Source: Paludibacter sp. (GTDB lineage Bacteria > Bacteroidota > Bacteroidia > Bacteroidales > Paludibacteraceae). Taken from it: 34,806 nt of DNA. The notes under the pieces were generated by a model, which was given only the letters and a program-made list of their open reading frames with translations, did not search any database and was not told the DNA's origin. Both the position numbers and the translations under genes were made by a program. Positions 24,367-33,045 of the stretch are shown in pieces; position 1 is the first letter of the stretch; each line of letters opens with the position of its first letter. The DNA lies in the NCBI GenBank assembly GCA_010365115.1, contig JAAFGX010000041.1:1-34806 (forward strand), in the 5' to 3' direction.

Positions 24367-24398
24367 TTGCTAGAAAAATATCATTTTTATTATTTTTG
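24367..24398 (+). promoter_or_regulatory. Proximal glnN promoter candidate
   Basis: TTG at 24367-24369, a 21-base spacer and TATTTTTG at 24391-24398, followed by TAGTCA. It would give a leader of about 75 bases. It resembles the upstream site, suggesting tandem promoters. Confidence 0.55.
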
Positions 24399-24479
24399 TA
24401 GTCATTTTATATCAATCCGATAGAATTATGTTGCAATTATCAAGAAATAACTAAAAAATAACCCTCAAAAAATAGATTT

Positions 24480-26675
24480 ATGTCATCATTAAGATTTAAT
24501 GCAGTAGAAGAAGCTTTCAAGAAAAAAGCACTTGAAGTAACTGCACCTTCGAAATTTACTTCTGACTATTACGGCAAGTTCGTTTTTAACAGTGCTGCAA
24601 TGGTTAAGTATCTATCCAAAGATACAAACAAGGCATTGAAAAATGTAATCAACAAAGGTGCAACATTGGACATTGCCCTTGCAAATCAAATTGCTTCAGG
24701 AATGAAACTTTGGGCTACTGAGCTAGGTGCTACTCATTACACACACTGGTTTCAACCATTGACTGACGGAACTGCTGAAAAACATGATTCATTTATTGAT
24801 TATGCTGGTGCTCCTGGAGAAACAATAATTGAAGATTTCTCAGGAAAACTTCTTGCTCAACAAGAACCTGATGCATCTTCATTCCCTAACGGTGGTATCC
24901 GTAGCACATTTGAGGCTCGTGGTTATACAGCTTGGGATCCTTCATCTCCGGCATTTGTTGTTGATGACACATTAGTTATTCCAACTATATTTATTTCATA
25001 TACTGGTGAATCTTTAGACCTGAAAGCACCTTTATTGAAAGCATTAGGTGCAATTGATAAAGCAGCTGTTGCAGTTTGTCAAATGTTCGATCCAAACGTT
25101 AAAAAAGTGGTTGCTTATTTAGGTTGGGAACAAGAATATTTTCTAGTTGACGAAGGCTTATACGCAACTCGTCCTGACTTAGTTTTAACAGGTCGTACGT
25201 TGATGGGACATGATTCAGCAAAAAGTCAACAATTAGACGATCATTATTTTGGGTCTGTTCCAAGTCGTGTGGCTGCTTATATGAAAGACATCGAATTCGA
25301 AGCATATAAATATGGTATTCCGGCCAAAACTCGTCACAACGAGGTAGCTCCAAACCAATTCGAACTCGCTCCAATTTATGGCGAATGTAATTTGTCGGTG
25401 GATCAAAACTTATTGATGATGTCCATCATGAAAAAAGTGGCTCGTCGTCACAGCTTCCGATTGTTGTTACACGAAAAACCATTCGCAGGAATTAACGGTT
25501 CAGGTAAACATAATAACTGGTCGTTAGGTACTGATACTGGAGTAGTTCTTCACAGTCCGGGAAAAACTGCTGAAGAAAATCTTCAATTCATTACTTTCCT
25601 TGTAAACACATTAATGGCAGTTTATAAACACAATGCATTATTGAAAGCTTCTATCATGACAGCTCAAAATGCACATCGTTTAGGAGCAAATGAAGCACCT
25701 CCGGCAATTGTATCTGCTTTTCTTGGAACTCAACTTACGGCAGTTCTTGATAAATTGGAAAACAGTACAAGCGAAGAAGCTATCATTTTGGATGAAAAGA
25801 AGAAACTTCACTTAGGCATTCCTCATATTCCAGAAGTATTCCTTGACAATACCGATCGTAACCGTACTTCTGCCTTTGCATTTACCGGAAACCGTTTTGA
25901 GTTCCGTGCAGTAGGCTCTTCAGCCAACTGTTCTTCTGCTATGACAGTATTGAACACTGCTATGGCAGCTCAATTGGTTGAATTTAAAGCCGAAGTAGAT
26001 GAAAAAATTGCAGCTGGTTCTACCAAAGAGAAAGCAATTTTTGATGTTATCAAATCATATATTAAAGCTTCTAAAGCAATTCGTTTCGACGGAAATGGCT
26101 ATTGTGATGAGTGGAAAGTAGAAGCTGCTAAACGTGGTTTGGATTGTGAAACAAGCGTTCCAAAAATCATAGAGGCATACACAAGTAAATCAAGTGTTGA
26201 ATTGTTTACTAAAGTTGGAGTTCTTTCTGAAAAAGAATTACATGCCCGTAACGAAGTGAAATGGGAAACTTATGTTAAGAAAATTCAAATTGAAGCTCGT
26301 GTTTTAGGCGATTTAGCTATCAATCACATTATTCCGGTTGCTACACGTTATCAGTCTCTTTTGTTGGACAATGCATTTAAAACTAAATCTGTATTTTCGG
26401 CCGAAAAAGCTGCAAAAATATCAGCTGATGTTTTAAGCCTGATTGAAGAAATTTCTGAACACGTTTCGATTATTAAGAAAAATGTTGAAGATATGGTTGT
26501 TGCGCGCAAAGTGGCAAACGTTATTGAACACGAAGATGTAAAAGCAAATGCATATCATGATTCGGTATTGCCTTACTTTGATGTAATCCGCTATCATATC
26601 GACAAACTTGAATTGATTGTTGACAATGAAATGTGGACGCTTCCTAAGTACAGAGAATTGCTTTTCATTCGCTAA
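24480..26675 (+). CDS. glnN: Glutamine synthetase type III
   Basis: Cytoplasmic enzyme making glutamine from glutamate, ammonium and ATP. The 731-residue length is that of GSIII, clearly larger than GSI or GSII. Recognisable blocks are the N-terminal GSIII region (ATHYTHWFQPLTDGTAEKHD), GWEQEYFLVD with metal-binding glutamates, KTRHNEVAPNQFELAPIYGE, GINGSGKHNNWSLGT as the GS nucleotide/ammonium loop, and NRTSAFAFTGNRFEFRAVGS. The C-terminal helical extension after about residue 560 is specific to GSIII. GSIII is common in Bacteroidetes. It lies between amtB and gltB, so GS and GOGAT are neighbours. A terminator-like hairpin follows at 26706. Confidence 0.97.
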   Translation: MSSLRFNAVEEAFKKKALEVTAPSKFTSDYYGKFVFNSAAMVKYLSKDTNKALKNVINKGATLDIALANQIASGMKLWATELGATHYTHWFQPLTDGTAEKHDSFIDYAGAPGETIIEDFSGKLLAQQEPDASSFPNGGIRSTFEARGYTAWDPSSPAFVVDDTLVIPTIFISYTGESLDLKAPLLKALGAIDKAAVAVCQMFDPNVKKVVAYLGWEQEYFLVDEGLYATRPDLVLTGRTLMGHDSAKSQQLDDHYFGSVPSRVAAYMKDIEFEAYKYGIPAKTRHNEVAPNQFELAPIYGECNLSVDQNLLMMSIMKKVARRHSFRLLLHEKPFAGINGSGKHNNWSLGTDTGVVLHSPGKTAEENLQFITFLVNTLMAVYKHNALLKASIMTAQNAHRLGANEAPPAIVSAFLGTQLTAVLDKLENSTSEEAIILDEKKKLHLGIPHIPEVFLDNTDRNRTSAFAFTGNRFEFRAVGSSANCSSAMTVLNTAMAAQLVEFKAEVDEKIAAGSTKEKAIFDVIKSYIKASKAIRFDGNGYCDEWKVEAAKRGLDCETSVPKIIEAYTSKSSVELFTKVGVLSEKELHARNEVKWETYVKKIQIEARVLGDLAINHIIPVATRYQSLLLDNAFKTKSVFSAEKAAKISADVLSLIEEISEHVSIIKKNVEDMVVARKVANVIEHEDVKANAYHDSVLPYFDVIRYHIDKLELIVDNEMWTLPKYRELLFIR

Positions 26676-26705
26676 GTCCGAAGGTTAAAAACCATCATAT
26701 TTTAA

Positions 26706-26744
26706 AAAATAGTGGGAGAGACTTTGAGGTTTTCCCACTATTTT
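26706..26744 (+). terminator. Terminator-like hairpin after glnN
   Basis: Perfect 12-base stem AAAATAGTGGGA (26706-26717) with TCCCACTATTTT (26733-26744) and a 15-base loop. The T run is only four bases and is part of the stem, so termination may be partial. Confidence 0.68.
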
Positions 26745-26821
26745 GCAACTAAACAATAAACAAAAAACACAAAGTACAGCTGAAAAAAATGCTGTTAATA
26801 GCGTATAAAAAAGATTAGACA

Positions 26822-29800
26822 ATGAATATTTCAAGTCCATTATTATCAGATGAATATGAGCAGAATTCGCTCTATTCTCCGCAAAACGAGCACGATGCCT
26901 GTGGTGTTGGCTTGGTTTTAAACCTTCATGGAGAGAAATCCCATGATATTGTAGAAAATGGTCTACAAGTTCTCGAAAATATGGTGCACCGTGGAGCGGA
27001 AAGTGCCGATAATAAAACCGGTGATGGTGCCGGTATCTTAGTTCAAATTCCCCACGAATTTATTCTTCTTCAAGGAATCCCAGTTCCAGAAAAAGGAAAA
27101 TACGGAACAGGTCTTGTTTTTCTTCCTAAAGATGCAAAAAAAGCAGAACTTTGCTTAAACGTAATTAAGGAAAATGTTGAGAAGGAAAATCTTACTCTTC
27201 TTGCAATACGTGATGTACCTGTAAACAGTGATATTCTTGGCGAAATTTCAGCTTCGAATGAACCACAAACCAAACAAATATTTGTTACAGGAAATTTATC
27301 GCAACAAGAATTGGAACTTAAACTTTATGTGGTTAGAAAGAAAATTGAGAACTCAATTTTTAAATCAAATATTTCAAAAGATCGAAGTTTCTATATTGTT
27401 AGTTTGTCAACAAAACAAATGATTTACAAAGGAATGCTTACTTCACTTCAATTGCGTGAGTATTACCCCGATTTGTCTGACAATAACTTTACTACCGGAA
27501 TTGCATTAGTTCACTCCCGGTTTAGTACTAACACCTTTCCTACATGGGATTTGGCACAACCGTTTAGACTATTGGGACATAACGGTGAAATCAACACCAT
27601 TCGTGGTAACCGTCAATGGATGGAATCGCGAGAAAGTGTTTTGAAATCCGATCAACTTGGAAATCTAAATGAATTATATCCAATTTGTCAACCAGGCATG
27701 AGCGATAGTGCAACTCTTGATAATGCGCTTGAATTCCTTGTTATGTCAGGGAAAAGCTTGCCTCATGCAATGGCTATGTTGGTGCCTGAAAGCTGGAATC
27801 AAAAGAATCCAATTTCGGACAATCTGAGAGCTTTCTACGAATACCACAGTACTTTTATGGAACCATGGGACGGTCCGGCTTGCTTGCTTTTTAGCGATGG
27901 TCGTTACGCCGGAGGTATGTTGGACCGAAACGGTCTTCGCCCGGCACGTTATCTTGTAACACATGATGACATTATGATTATTGCATCAGAAACTGGTACA
28001 ATTGAATTTGAACCATCAAACATAAAAGCAAAAGGACGCTTAAAACCGGGCAAAATGCTTATGGTTGATACAGAACTCGGTCAGATTTTTTATGATAATG
28101 AATTGAAAGAAGGATTGGCAAAAGCTTTCCCATATCGCGAATGGTTAAACAGAAACTGTATAAACCTGGATGATATTTCTTCAGGTCGCAATATAAAAAA
28201 CGATTTGGTAAACTACCCTACTTTGCTTCACGCTTATGGATATTCGAAAGAAGATGTTGAAAGACTTATTCTTCCAATGGCAATTGATGGTTTTGAACCA
28301 ACATCTTCAATGGGTAACGATGTGGCATTATCGGTATTCTCAGATAAACCTCAACGATTGTTCAATTATTTCCGTCAACAGTTTGCTCAGGTAACTAATC
28401 CACCGATTGATCCAATTCGTGAAGAGTTGGTCATGTCATTAACAGGATATATTGGTTCTGTGCATCAAAACCTATTGCAAGCTGCTCCTGAAATTTGTAA
28501 AATGGTTAAGCTTAAAAGTCCTGTTCTTACAAATAATCAGTTCGACATATTAAGCAATTTGCAATATAAAGGATTTTATACCATTTCTTTACCTATGCTT
28601 TTCGATCCAAAATCGGGAGCGGCAGGGCTGGAAAAAGCAATTCAGGAACTTTGTTTATCAGTAGAAAAAGCAGTAGATGATGGTAAAAATTACATCGTTT
28701 TAAGTGACCGTGGAGTGGATGCGACTCATGCACCATTACCATCACTTTTGGCTGTATCGGCGGTACATCTTTACTTGGTTCAAAAGAGAAAAAGGATGCA
28801 AATCGACATAGTAGTTGAATCTGCTGAACCACGCGAAGTAATGCATTTTGCTTTGCTGTTCGGTTTTGGTGCCAATGCGGTTAATCCATATATGGTTTTT
28901 GCCATTATTAATGACAGAATCAAAGCCGGTGAAATTACGATGGACATGGAGACAGCTAAGAAACATTATATTAAAGCTGTTAACAAAGGTTTGATGAAAG
29001 TGTTGTCGAAAATGGGAAATTCTACATTACGTAGTTATCGTGGAGCACACATTTTTGAAGCAGTTGGTATTTCATCTTCTTTTTTAAACAAATACTTTAA
29101 AGGCATTTCTTCTGCTATAGAAGGTATTGATATGGAAGATGTTGCGAACGAAGTATTGAAACCTCATTATGAAGCATTTTTCCCACAAGAAGGAGAAGAT
29201 CCTACACAAATGGAAAATCTTGGTGAATATGCTTACCGTATTAATGGAGAACAACATGCATGGAATCCTGAGACAGTTGCACGTTTGCAGATTGCTACTA
29301 AAACTAATGATTATGAAAAGTTTAAAGAATATGTAAAAGCGGTTGACGACAAGCCAACACCGATATTTATTCGTGATTTAATGGATTTTAAACGGAATCC
29401 GATTGATATAAATGAAGTAGAGCCGGTTGAAAATATCATGAAGAGATTCGTGACAGGTGCGATGTCTTACGGTTCAATCAGTCGTGAAGCCCATGAAGCA
29501 ATGGCAATTGCTATGAATATAATTGGTGGACGAAGCAATACCGGTGAAGGTGGCGAAGATCCTGAGCGTTATAAAATTCGTGAAGATGGATTAAGTACTC
29601 GAAGCGCTATCAAACAAGTTGCTTCCGGACGATTCGGCGTTACTTCCGAATATTTGGTGAATGCTGATGAAATACAGATTAAAATTGCTCAGGGAGCTAA
29701 ACCTGGAGAAGGTGGCCAATTGCCGGGACATAAAGTCGATAAAATTATTGCAAGAACCCGTCACTCTATTCCTGGTATTTCGTTGATTTCACCGCCGCCT

Positions 29801-31354
29801 CATCACGATATTTATTCAATTGAAGATTTAGCTCAGCTAATTTATGATTTGAAAAATATTAATCCAACGGCTACAATTAGTGTGAAACTGGTTTCTGAAA
29901 CTGGTGTTGGAACAATTGCTGCCGGAGTTGCAAAAGCAAAAGCCGATTTAATATTAATCAGCGGTGCTGAAGGTGGAACAGGGGCAAGTCCTTCAAGTTC
30001 TATTAAACATGCAGGCTTACCAGTAGAAATTGGATTAGCCGAAACTCAACAAACATTGGTACTGAACAACTTACGTGGTCAGGTTCGCTTACAAACTGAT
30101 GGTCAGTTAAAAACAGGTCGCGATATTATTATCACTGCACTGTTGGGAGCTGAGGAATATGGTTTTGCAACAAGTGCATTGTTAATTCTTGGTTGTGTGA
30201 TGATGCGTAAGTGCCACTTAAATACTTGTCCGGTTGGCGTTGCTACCCAGGATGAAGTATTGCGCAAGCACTTTACCGGAAAACACGAATATCTTGTGAA
30301 TTTCTTCCATTTTATTGCTCAGGATGTTCGTGAACATTTAGCTGAAATGGGCTATCGTAACCTCGATGAAATTATTGGACATGCAGAATTACTCGAACGC
30401 AAAAAGGTTACTGGCAATTCAAAACTTGAAAAAGTAGATCTATCGAAAATCATGTTCGTACCGAGTCAAAAATCAAACTCGCCGTTGCGTCATGTGAAAG
30501 ATCAGGATCATAAAATTGATTCTGTTTTAGATCGCACATTAATCAAAAAATCCCTACCGGCACTCGATTTATGCATGCCGGTTCAGATAAAATCTAAAAT
30601 TAAAAATACCGATCGTACCGTTGGAGCAATGCTTTCGGGCGAAATTGCAAAACGTTACGGACAAGCCGGTTTACCAACAGATACAATCAAAGCTTATTTT
30701 GAAGGTTCGGCCGGACAAAGTTTTGGTGCATTTTTAAGTAGAGGAATGTTCTTCCATCTTACAGGTGAAGCAAACGATTATGTTGGTAAAGGACTTTCTG
30801 GTGGAAAAATTGTTATTGTAGCTCCAAAAGAAAGTACATTCAAACCCGAAGAAAATATTATTGCAGGTAATACCATTTTGTATGGTGCAACTTCTGGAGA
30901 AGTCTATATTAATGGAGTTGTTGGCGAACGTTTCTGTGTGAGAAATTCAGGTGCAATTGCAGTTGTGGAAGGTACAGGAGATCACTGTTGCGAATATATG
31001 ACAGGTGGACGTACTGTGGTTCTTGGACCAACAGGACGAAACTTCGCTGCCGGTATGAGTGGTGGTGTAGCTTACGTTTTGGACGAGGCTGATAATTTTG
31101 ACTTCTTTTGTAATATGGAAATGGTTGAACTTTCTCTTATTGAAGACAGCATGGACAGCAAAGAAGTTCAGGGCTATATTGCCAATCATTTAAAATATAC
31201 TGGAAGTGCAAGAGCAAAACAGATTTTAGACAATTGGAGTTTTTATGTTGATAAATTCAAGAAAATTGTTCCAATTGAATACAAGAAAGTTTTGCAAGAG
31301 GAAAAAATGGAAGCTATCAACAAGAAAATTGCTCAAGTAGAAAGAGATTATTAA
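26822..31354 (+). CDS. gltB: Glutamate synthase large subunit
   Basis: Ferredoxin- or NADPH-dependent glutamate synthase alpha chain, 1510 residues, full length. The N-terminal glutaminase nucleophile is C27 in EHDACGVG, so a 26-residue propeptide should be removed. The glutamine amidotransferase domain covers roughly residues 27-430, followed by the central domain, the FMN-binding synthase barrel (about 840-1210) with ISLISPPPHHDIYSIEDLAQ and SGAEGGTGASP, and the C-terminal GXGXG beta-helix. The 3Fe-4S cysteines are C1125, C1131 and C1136 in CVMMRKCHLNTCPVG. With gltD downstream it should form the NAD(P)H enzyme. No clear promoter was found in the 77 bases after the glnN hairpin. Confidence 0.98.
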   Translation: MNISSPLLSDEYEQNSLYSPQNEHDACGVGLVLNLHGEKSHDIVENGLQVLENMVHRGAESADNKTGDGAGILVQIPHEFILLQGIPVPEKGKYGTGLVFLPKDAKKAELCLNVIKENVEKENLTLLAIRDVPVNSDILGEISASNEPQTKQIFVTGNLSQQELELKLYVVRKKIENSIFKSNISKDRSFYIVSLSTKQMIYKGMLTSLQLREYYPDLSDNNFTTGIALVHSRFSTNTFPTWDLAQPFRLLGHNGEINTIRGNRQWMESRESVLKSDQLGNLNELYPICQPGMSDSATLDNALEFLVMSGKSLPHAMAMLVPESWNQKNPISDNLRAFYEYHSTFMEPWDGPACLLFSDGRYAGGMLDRNGLRPARYLVTHDDIMIIASETGTIEFEPSNIKAKGRLKPGKMLMVDTELGQIFYDNELKEGLAKAFPYREWLNRNCINLDDISSGRNIKNDLVNYPTLLHAYGYSKEDVERLILPMAIDGFEPTSSMGNDVALSVFSDKPQRLFNYFRQQFAQVTNPPIDPIREELVMSLTGYIGSVHQNLLQAAPEICKMVKLKSPVLTNNQFDILSNLQYKGFYTISLPMLFDPKSGAAGLEKAIQELCLSVEKAVDDGKNYIVLSDRGVDATHAPLPSLLAVSAVHLYLVQKRKRMQIDIVVESAEPREVMHFALLFGFGANAVNPYMVFAIINDRIKAGEITMDMETAKKHYIKAVNKGLMKVLSKMGNSTLRSYRGAHIFEAVGISSSFLNKYFKGISSAIEGIDMEDVANEVLKPHYEAFFPQEGEDPTQMENLGEYAYRINGEQHAWNPETVARLQIATKTNDYEKFKEYVKAVDDKPTPIFIRDLMDFKRNPIDINEVEPVENIMKRFVTGAMSYGSISREAHEAMAIAMNIIGGRSNTGEGGEDPERYKIREDGLSTRSAIKQVASGRFGVTSEYLVNADEIQIKIAQGAKPGEGGQLPGHKVDKIIARTRHSIPGISLISPPPHHDIYSIEDLAQLIYDLKNINPTATISVKLVSETGVGTIAAGVAKAKADLILISGAEGGTGASPSSSIKHAGLPVEIGLAETQQTLVLNNLRGQVRLQTDGQLKTGRDIIITALLGAEEYGFATSALLILGCVMMRKCHLNTCPVGVATQDEVLRKHFTGKHEYLVNFFHFIAQDVREHLAEMGYRNLDEIIGHAELLERKKVTGNSKLEKVDLSKIMFVPSQKSNSPLRHVKDQDHKIDSVLDRTLIKKSLPALDLCMPVQIKSKIKNTDRTVGAMLSGEIAKRYGQAGLPTDTIKAYFEGSAGQSFGAFLSRGMFFHLTGEANDYVGKGLSGGKIVIVAPKESTFKPEENIIAGNTILYGATSGEVYINGVVGERFCVRNSGAIAVVEGTGDHCCEYMTGGRTVVLGPTGRNFAAGMSGGVAYVLDEADNFDFFCNMEMVELSLIEDSMDSKEVQGYIANHLKYTGSARAKQILDNWSFYVDKFKKIVPIEYKKVLQEEKMEAINKKIAQVERDY

Positions 31355-31356
31355 TT

Positions 31357-31384
31357 AGTTACAAGTTACGAGTTACAAGTTACG
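31357..31384. repeat. Tandem 14-base repeat after gltB
   Basis: AGTTACAAGTTACG occurs twice without a gap, immediately after the gltB stop codon, followed by further AC/GAG-rich variants to about 31400. It is another short-repeat family filling an intergenic spacer. Confidence 0.85.
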
Positions 31385-31501
31385 AGTGAACGAGGAAACA
31401 AGTAAACAATTTGACAATAGAGAAATTGAGTAGTAAACGATTAATTGGTTAAAAGACTCAACAATAAAATTAAGTAATAACTATAAATACAGCTAATCCT
31501 A

Positions 31502-31531
31502 AGTCCCCCCTTCGGGGGATTTAGGGGGCTT
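31502..31531. repeat. Forward CCCCTTTAGGGG-family copy before gltD
   Basis: AGTCCCCCCTTCGGGGGATT, then TAGGGGGCTTC, ends about 7 bases before the gltD start, the same position relative to the start codon as in the uronate operon. No reverse partner is seen; the left side of this gap holds the GTTACAAG tandem instead. Confidence 0.78.
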
Positions 31532-31538
31532 CAAAATC

Positions 31539-32957
31539 ATGGGAAATCCAAAAGCATTTATAACCATACCCCGCAAGGATGCAGGTTACCGACCTGTAAA
31601 CGAGCGAATCTACGACTTTGGGGAAGTTGAACAAACATTGAATCGCGAAGACAGAAAGCTACAAGCTTCACGTTGCATGGATTGCGGCATTCCATTTTGT
31701 CATTGGGGATGTCCACTTGGCAATAAAATGCCGGAATGGCAAGATTTGATTTACAAAGGACAATGGAAAGAAGCAGTAGAAAATCTTCACGAAACAAATA
31801 ATTTTCCTGATTTTACTGGGCGTATTTGTCCTGCACCTTGCGAAAAATCTTGTGTGTTGGCATTGCACGATGCTCCTGTTACAATTCGTGAAAATGAAGC
31901 AGCAGTAACAGAAGTTGCCTTTATTGAAGGCATGATCAAAGCTCAACCGCCAAAAACTCGAACTGGAAAAAAAATTGCTATCATTGGTTCTGGTCCTGCC
32001 GGATTAGCTGCCGCACAACAATTGAACCGTAAAGGCCACAATGTAACTATTTTTGAAAAAGACAATACATTGGGTGGTTTGTTGCGTTATGGTATTCCAA
32101 ACTTCAAGTTGAATAAAAACATTATTGATCGCCGATTGTCTCAATTGTTGGAAGAAGGTATTGAATTTAAGCCAAATACTGAAGTTGGTAAAGACATTGC
32201 CGGAAAAGAAATAATGAAAAATTACGATGCAGTTTGTTTAGCTGTTGGTTCAGGTCAACCTCGCGATATAAAACCCGAAGGTCGTGATTTGAAAGGGATC
32301 TATTTTGCAATGGATTTCCTTAGTCAACAAAACCAAATCATTATGGGTGAAAAAGTAGATGAAAAATCTATTATTTCTGCAAAAGACAAACATGTTTTGG
32401 TTATTGGTGGTGGCGATACTGGTTCCGACTGTGTTGGTACTTCCATACGTCAGGGTGCAGTAAAAGTAACTCAAATTGAAATTTTACCACAACCTCCGGT
32501 TGGAAATAATCCTGAAACTCCTTGGCCTTATTATCCAACTATTTTAAAAACATCAAGCTCTCATCAAGAAGGTTGTATTCGTAAATGGAGTTTGAATACT
32601 AATCAGTTTATTGGTGAAAATGGTAAATTAAAAGAAGTTTTGGTAGAAGAAGTTGAATGGTCAAAGGACGAAAAAGGTCGCATGACTATCAAACCTACTG
32701 GAAAAACAGATGTTATTAAAGCTGATTTGGTTTTCCTTGCACTCGGTTTCATTCATCCAATTCACGAAGGTTTATTGGATGAATTAGGAGTTAACTATGA
32801 TGCTAGAGGCAATGTAGCAACCGATAAAGAAAGTAAAAGCAGCGTTGCTAATGTATTTGTTACAGGCGATGCAGCTATTGGTGCAAGTTTAGTAGTCAGG
32901 GCAATTGCGTTAGGTAGAAAAGTAGCTGAAGATATTCATAAAACATTAACCGTTTGA
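31539..32957 (+). CDS. gltD: Glutamate synthase small subunit
   Basis: Beta chain of glutamate synthase, 472 residues, passing electrons from NAD(P)H through FAD and iron-sulfur clusters to GltB. The N-terminal cluster cysteines are C46, C49, C54 and C58 (CMDCGIPFCHWGC) and C97, C101 and C105 (CPAPCEKSC). The FAD motif GSGPAGLAAAQQL starts at residue 150, VIGGGDTGSDC near 285 is the NAD(P)H site, and VFVTGDAAIGASLVVRAI near the C-terminus completes the FAD site. It follows gltB after a repeat-filled gap of 184 bases. Confidence 0.97.
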   Translation: MGNPKAFITIPRKDAGYRPVNERIYDFGEVEQTLNREDRKLQASRCMDCGIPFCHWGCPLGNKMPEWQDLIYKGQWKEAVENLHETNNFPDFTGRICPAPCEKSCVLALHDAPVTIRENEAAVTEVAFIEGMIKAQPPKTRTGKKIAIIGSGPAGLAAAQQLNRKGHNVTIFEKDNTLGGLLRYGIPNFKLNKNIIDRRLSQLLEEGIEFKPNTEVGKDIAGKEIMKNYDAVCLAVGSGQPRDIKPEGRDLKGIYFAMDFLSQQNQIIMGEKVDEKSIISAKDKHVLVIGGGDTGSDCVGTSIRQGAVKVTQIEILPQPPVGNNPETPWPYYPTILKTSSSHQEGCIRKWSLNTNQFIGENGKLKEVLVEEVEWSKDEKGRMTIKPTGKTDVIKADLVFLALGFIHPIHEGLLDELGVNYDARGNVATDKESKSSVANVFVTGDAAIGASLVVRAIALGRKVAEDIHKTLTV

Positions 32958-33045
32958 CGTGTGAAAGTTTGAGAATTTATTCATATTCTCAACATAAAAC
33001 TTTCAAACTTATCAAACATTTCAAACATTTCAAAATCAAATAATT
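32958..33045. repeat. Repeat-filled gltD-asnB gap
   Basis: GAAAGTTT (32963-32970) pairs with AAACTTTC (32997-33004), and GAGAAT (32971-32976) with ATTCTC (32985-32990), forming a stem-loop right after the gltD stop. The right half carries CAAACATTT twice, ending with the asnB start. Confidence 0.7.

Larger units (their letters stand above)
23681..24479. other. Long amtB-glnN intergenic region
   Basis: About 800 bases without a protein gene. An 11-base inverted repeat, ATTATTTCAAT (23879-23889) and ATTGAAATAAT (23914-23924), lies 200 bases after amtB. Next come a candidate structured RNA with terminator hairpins (23970-24125) and two tandem promoter-like sites for glnN. Confidence 0.55.
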
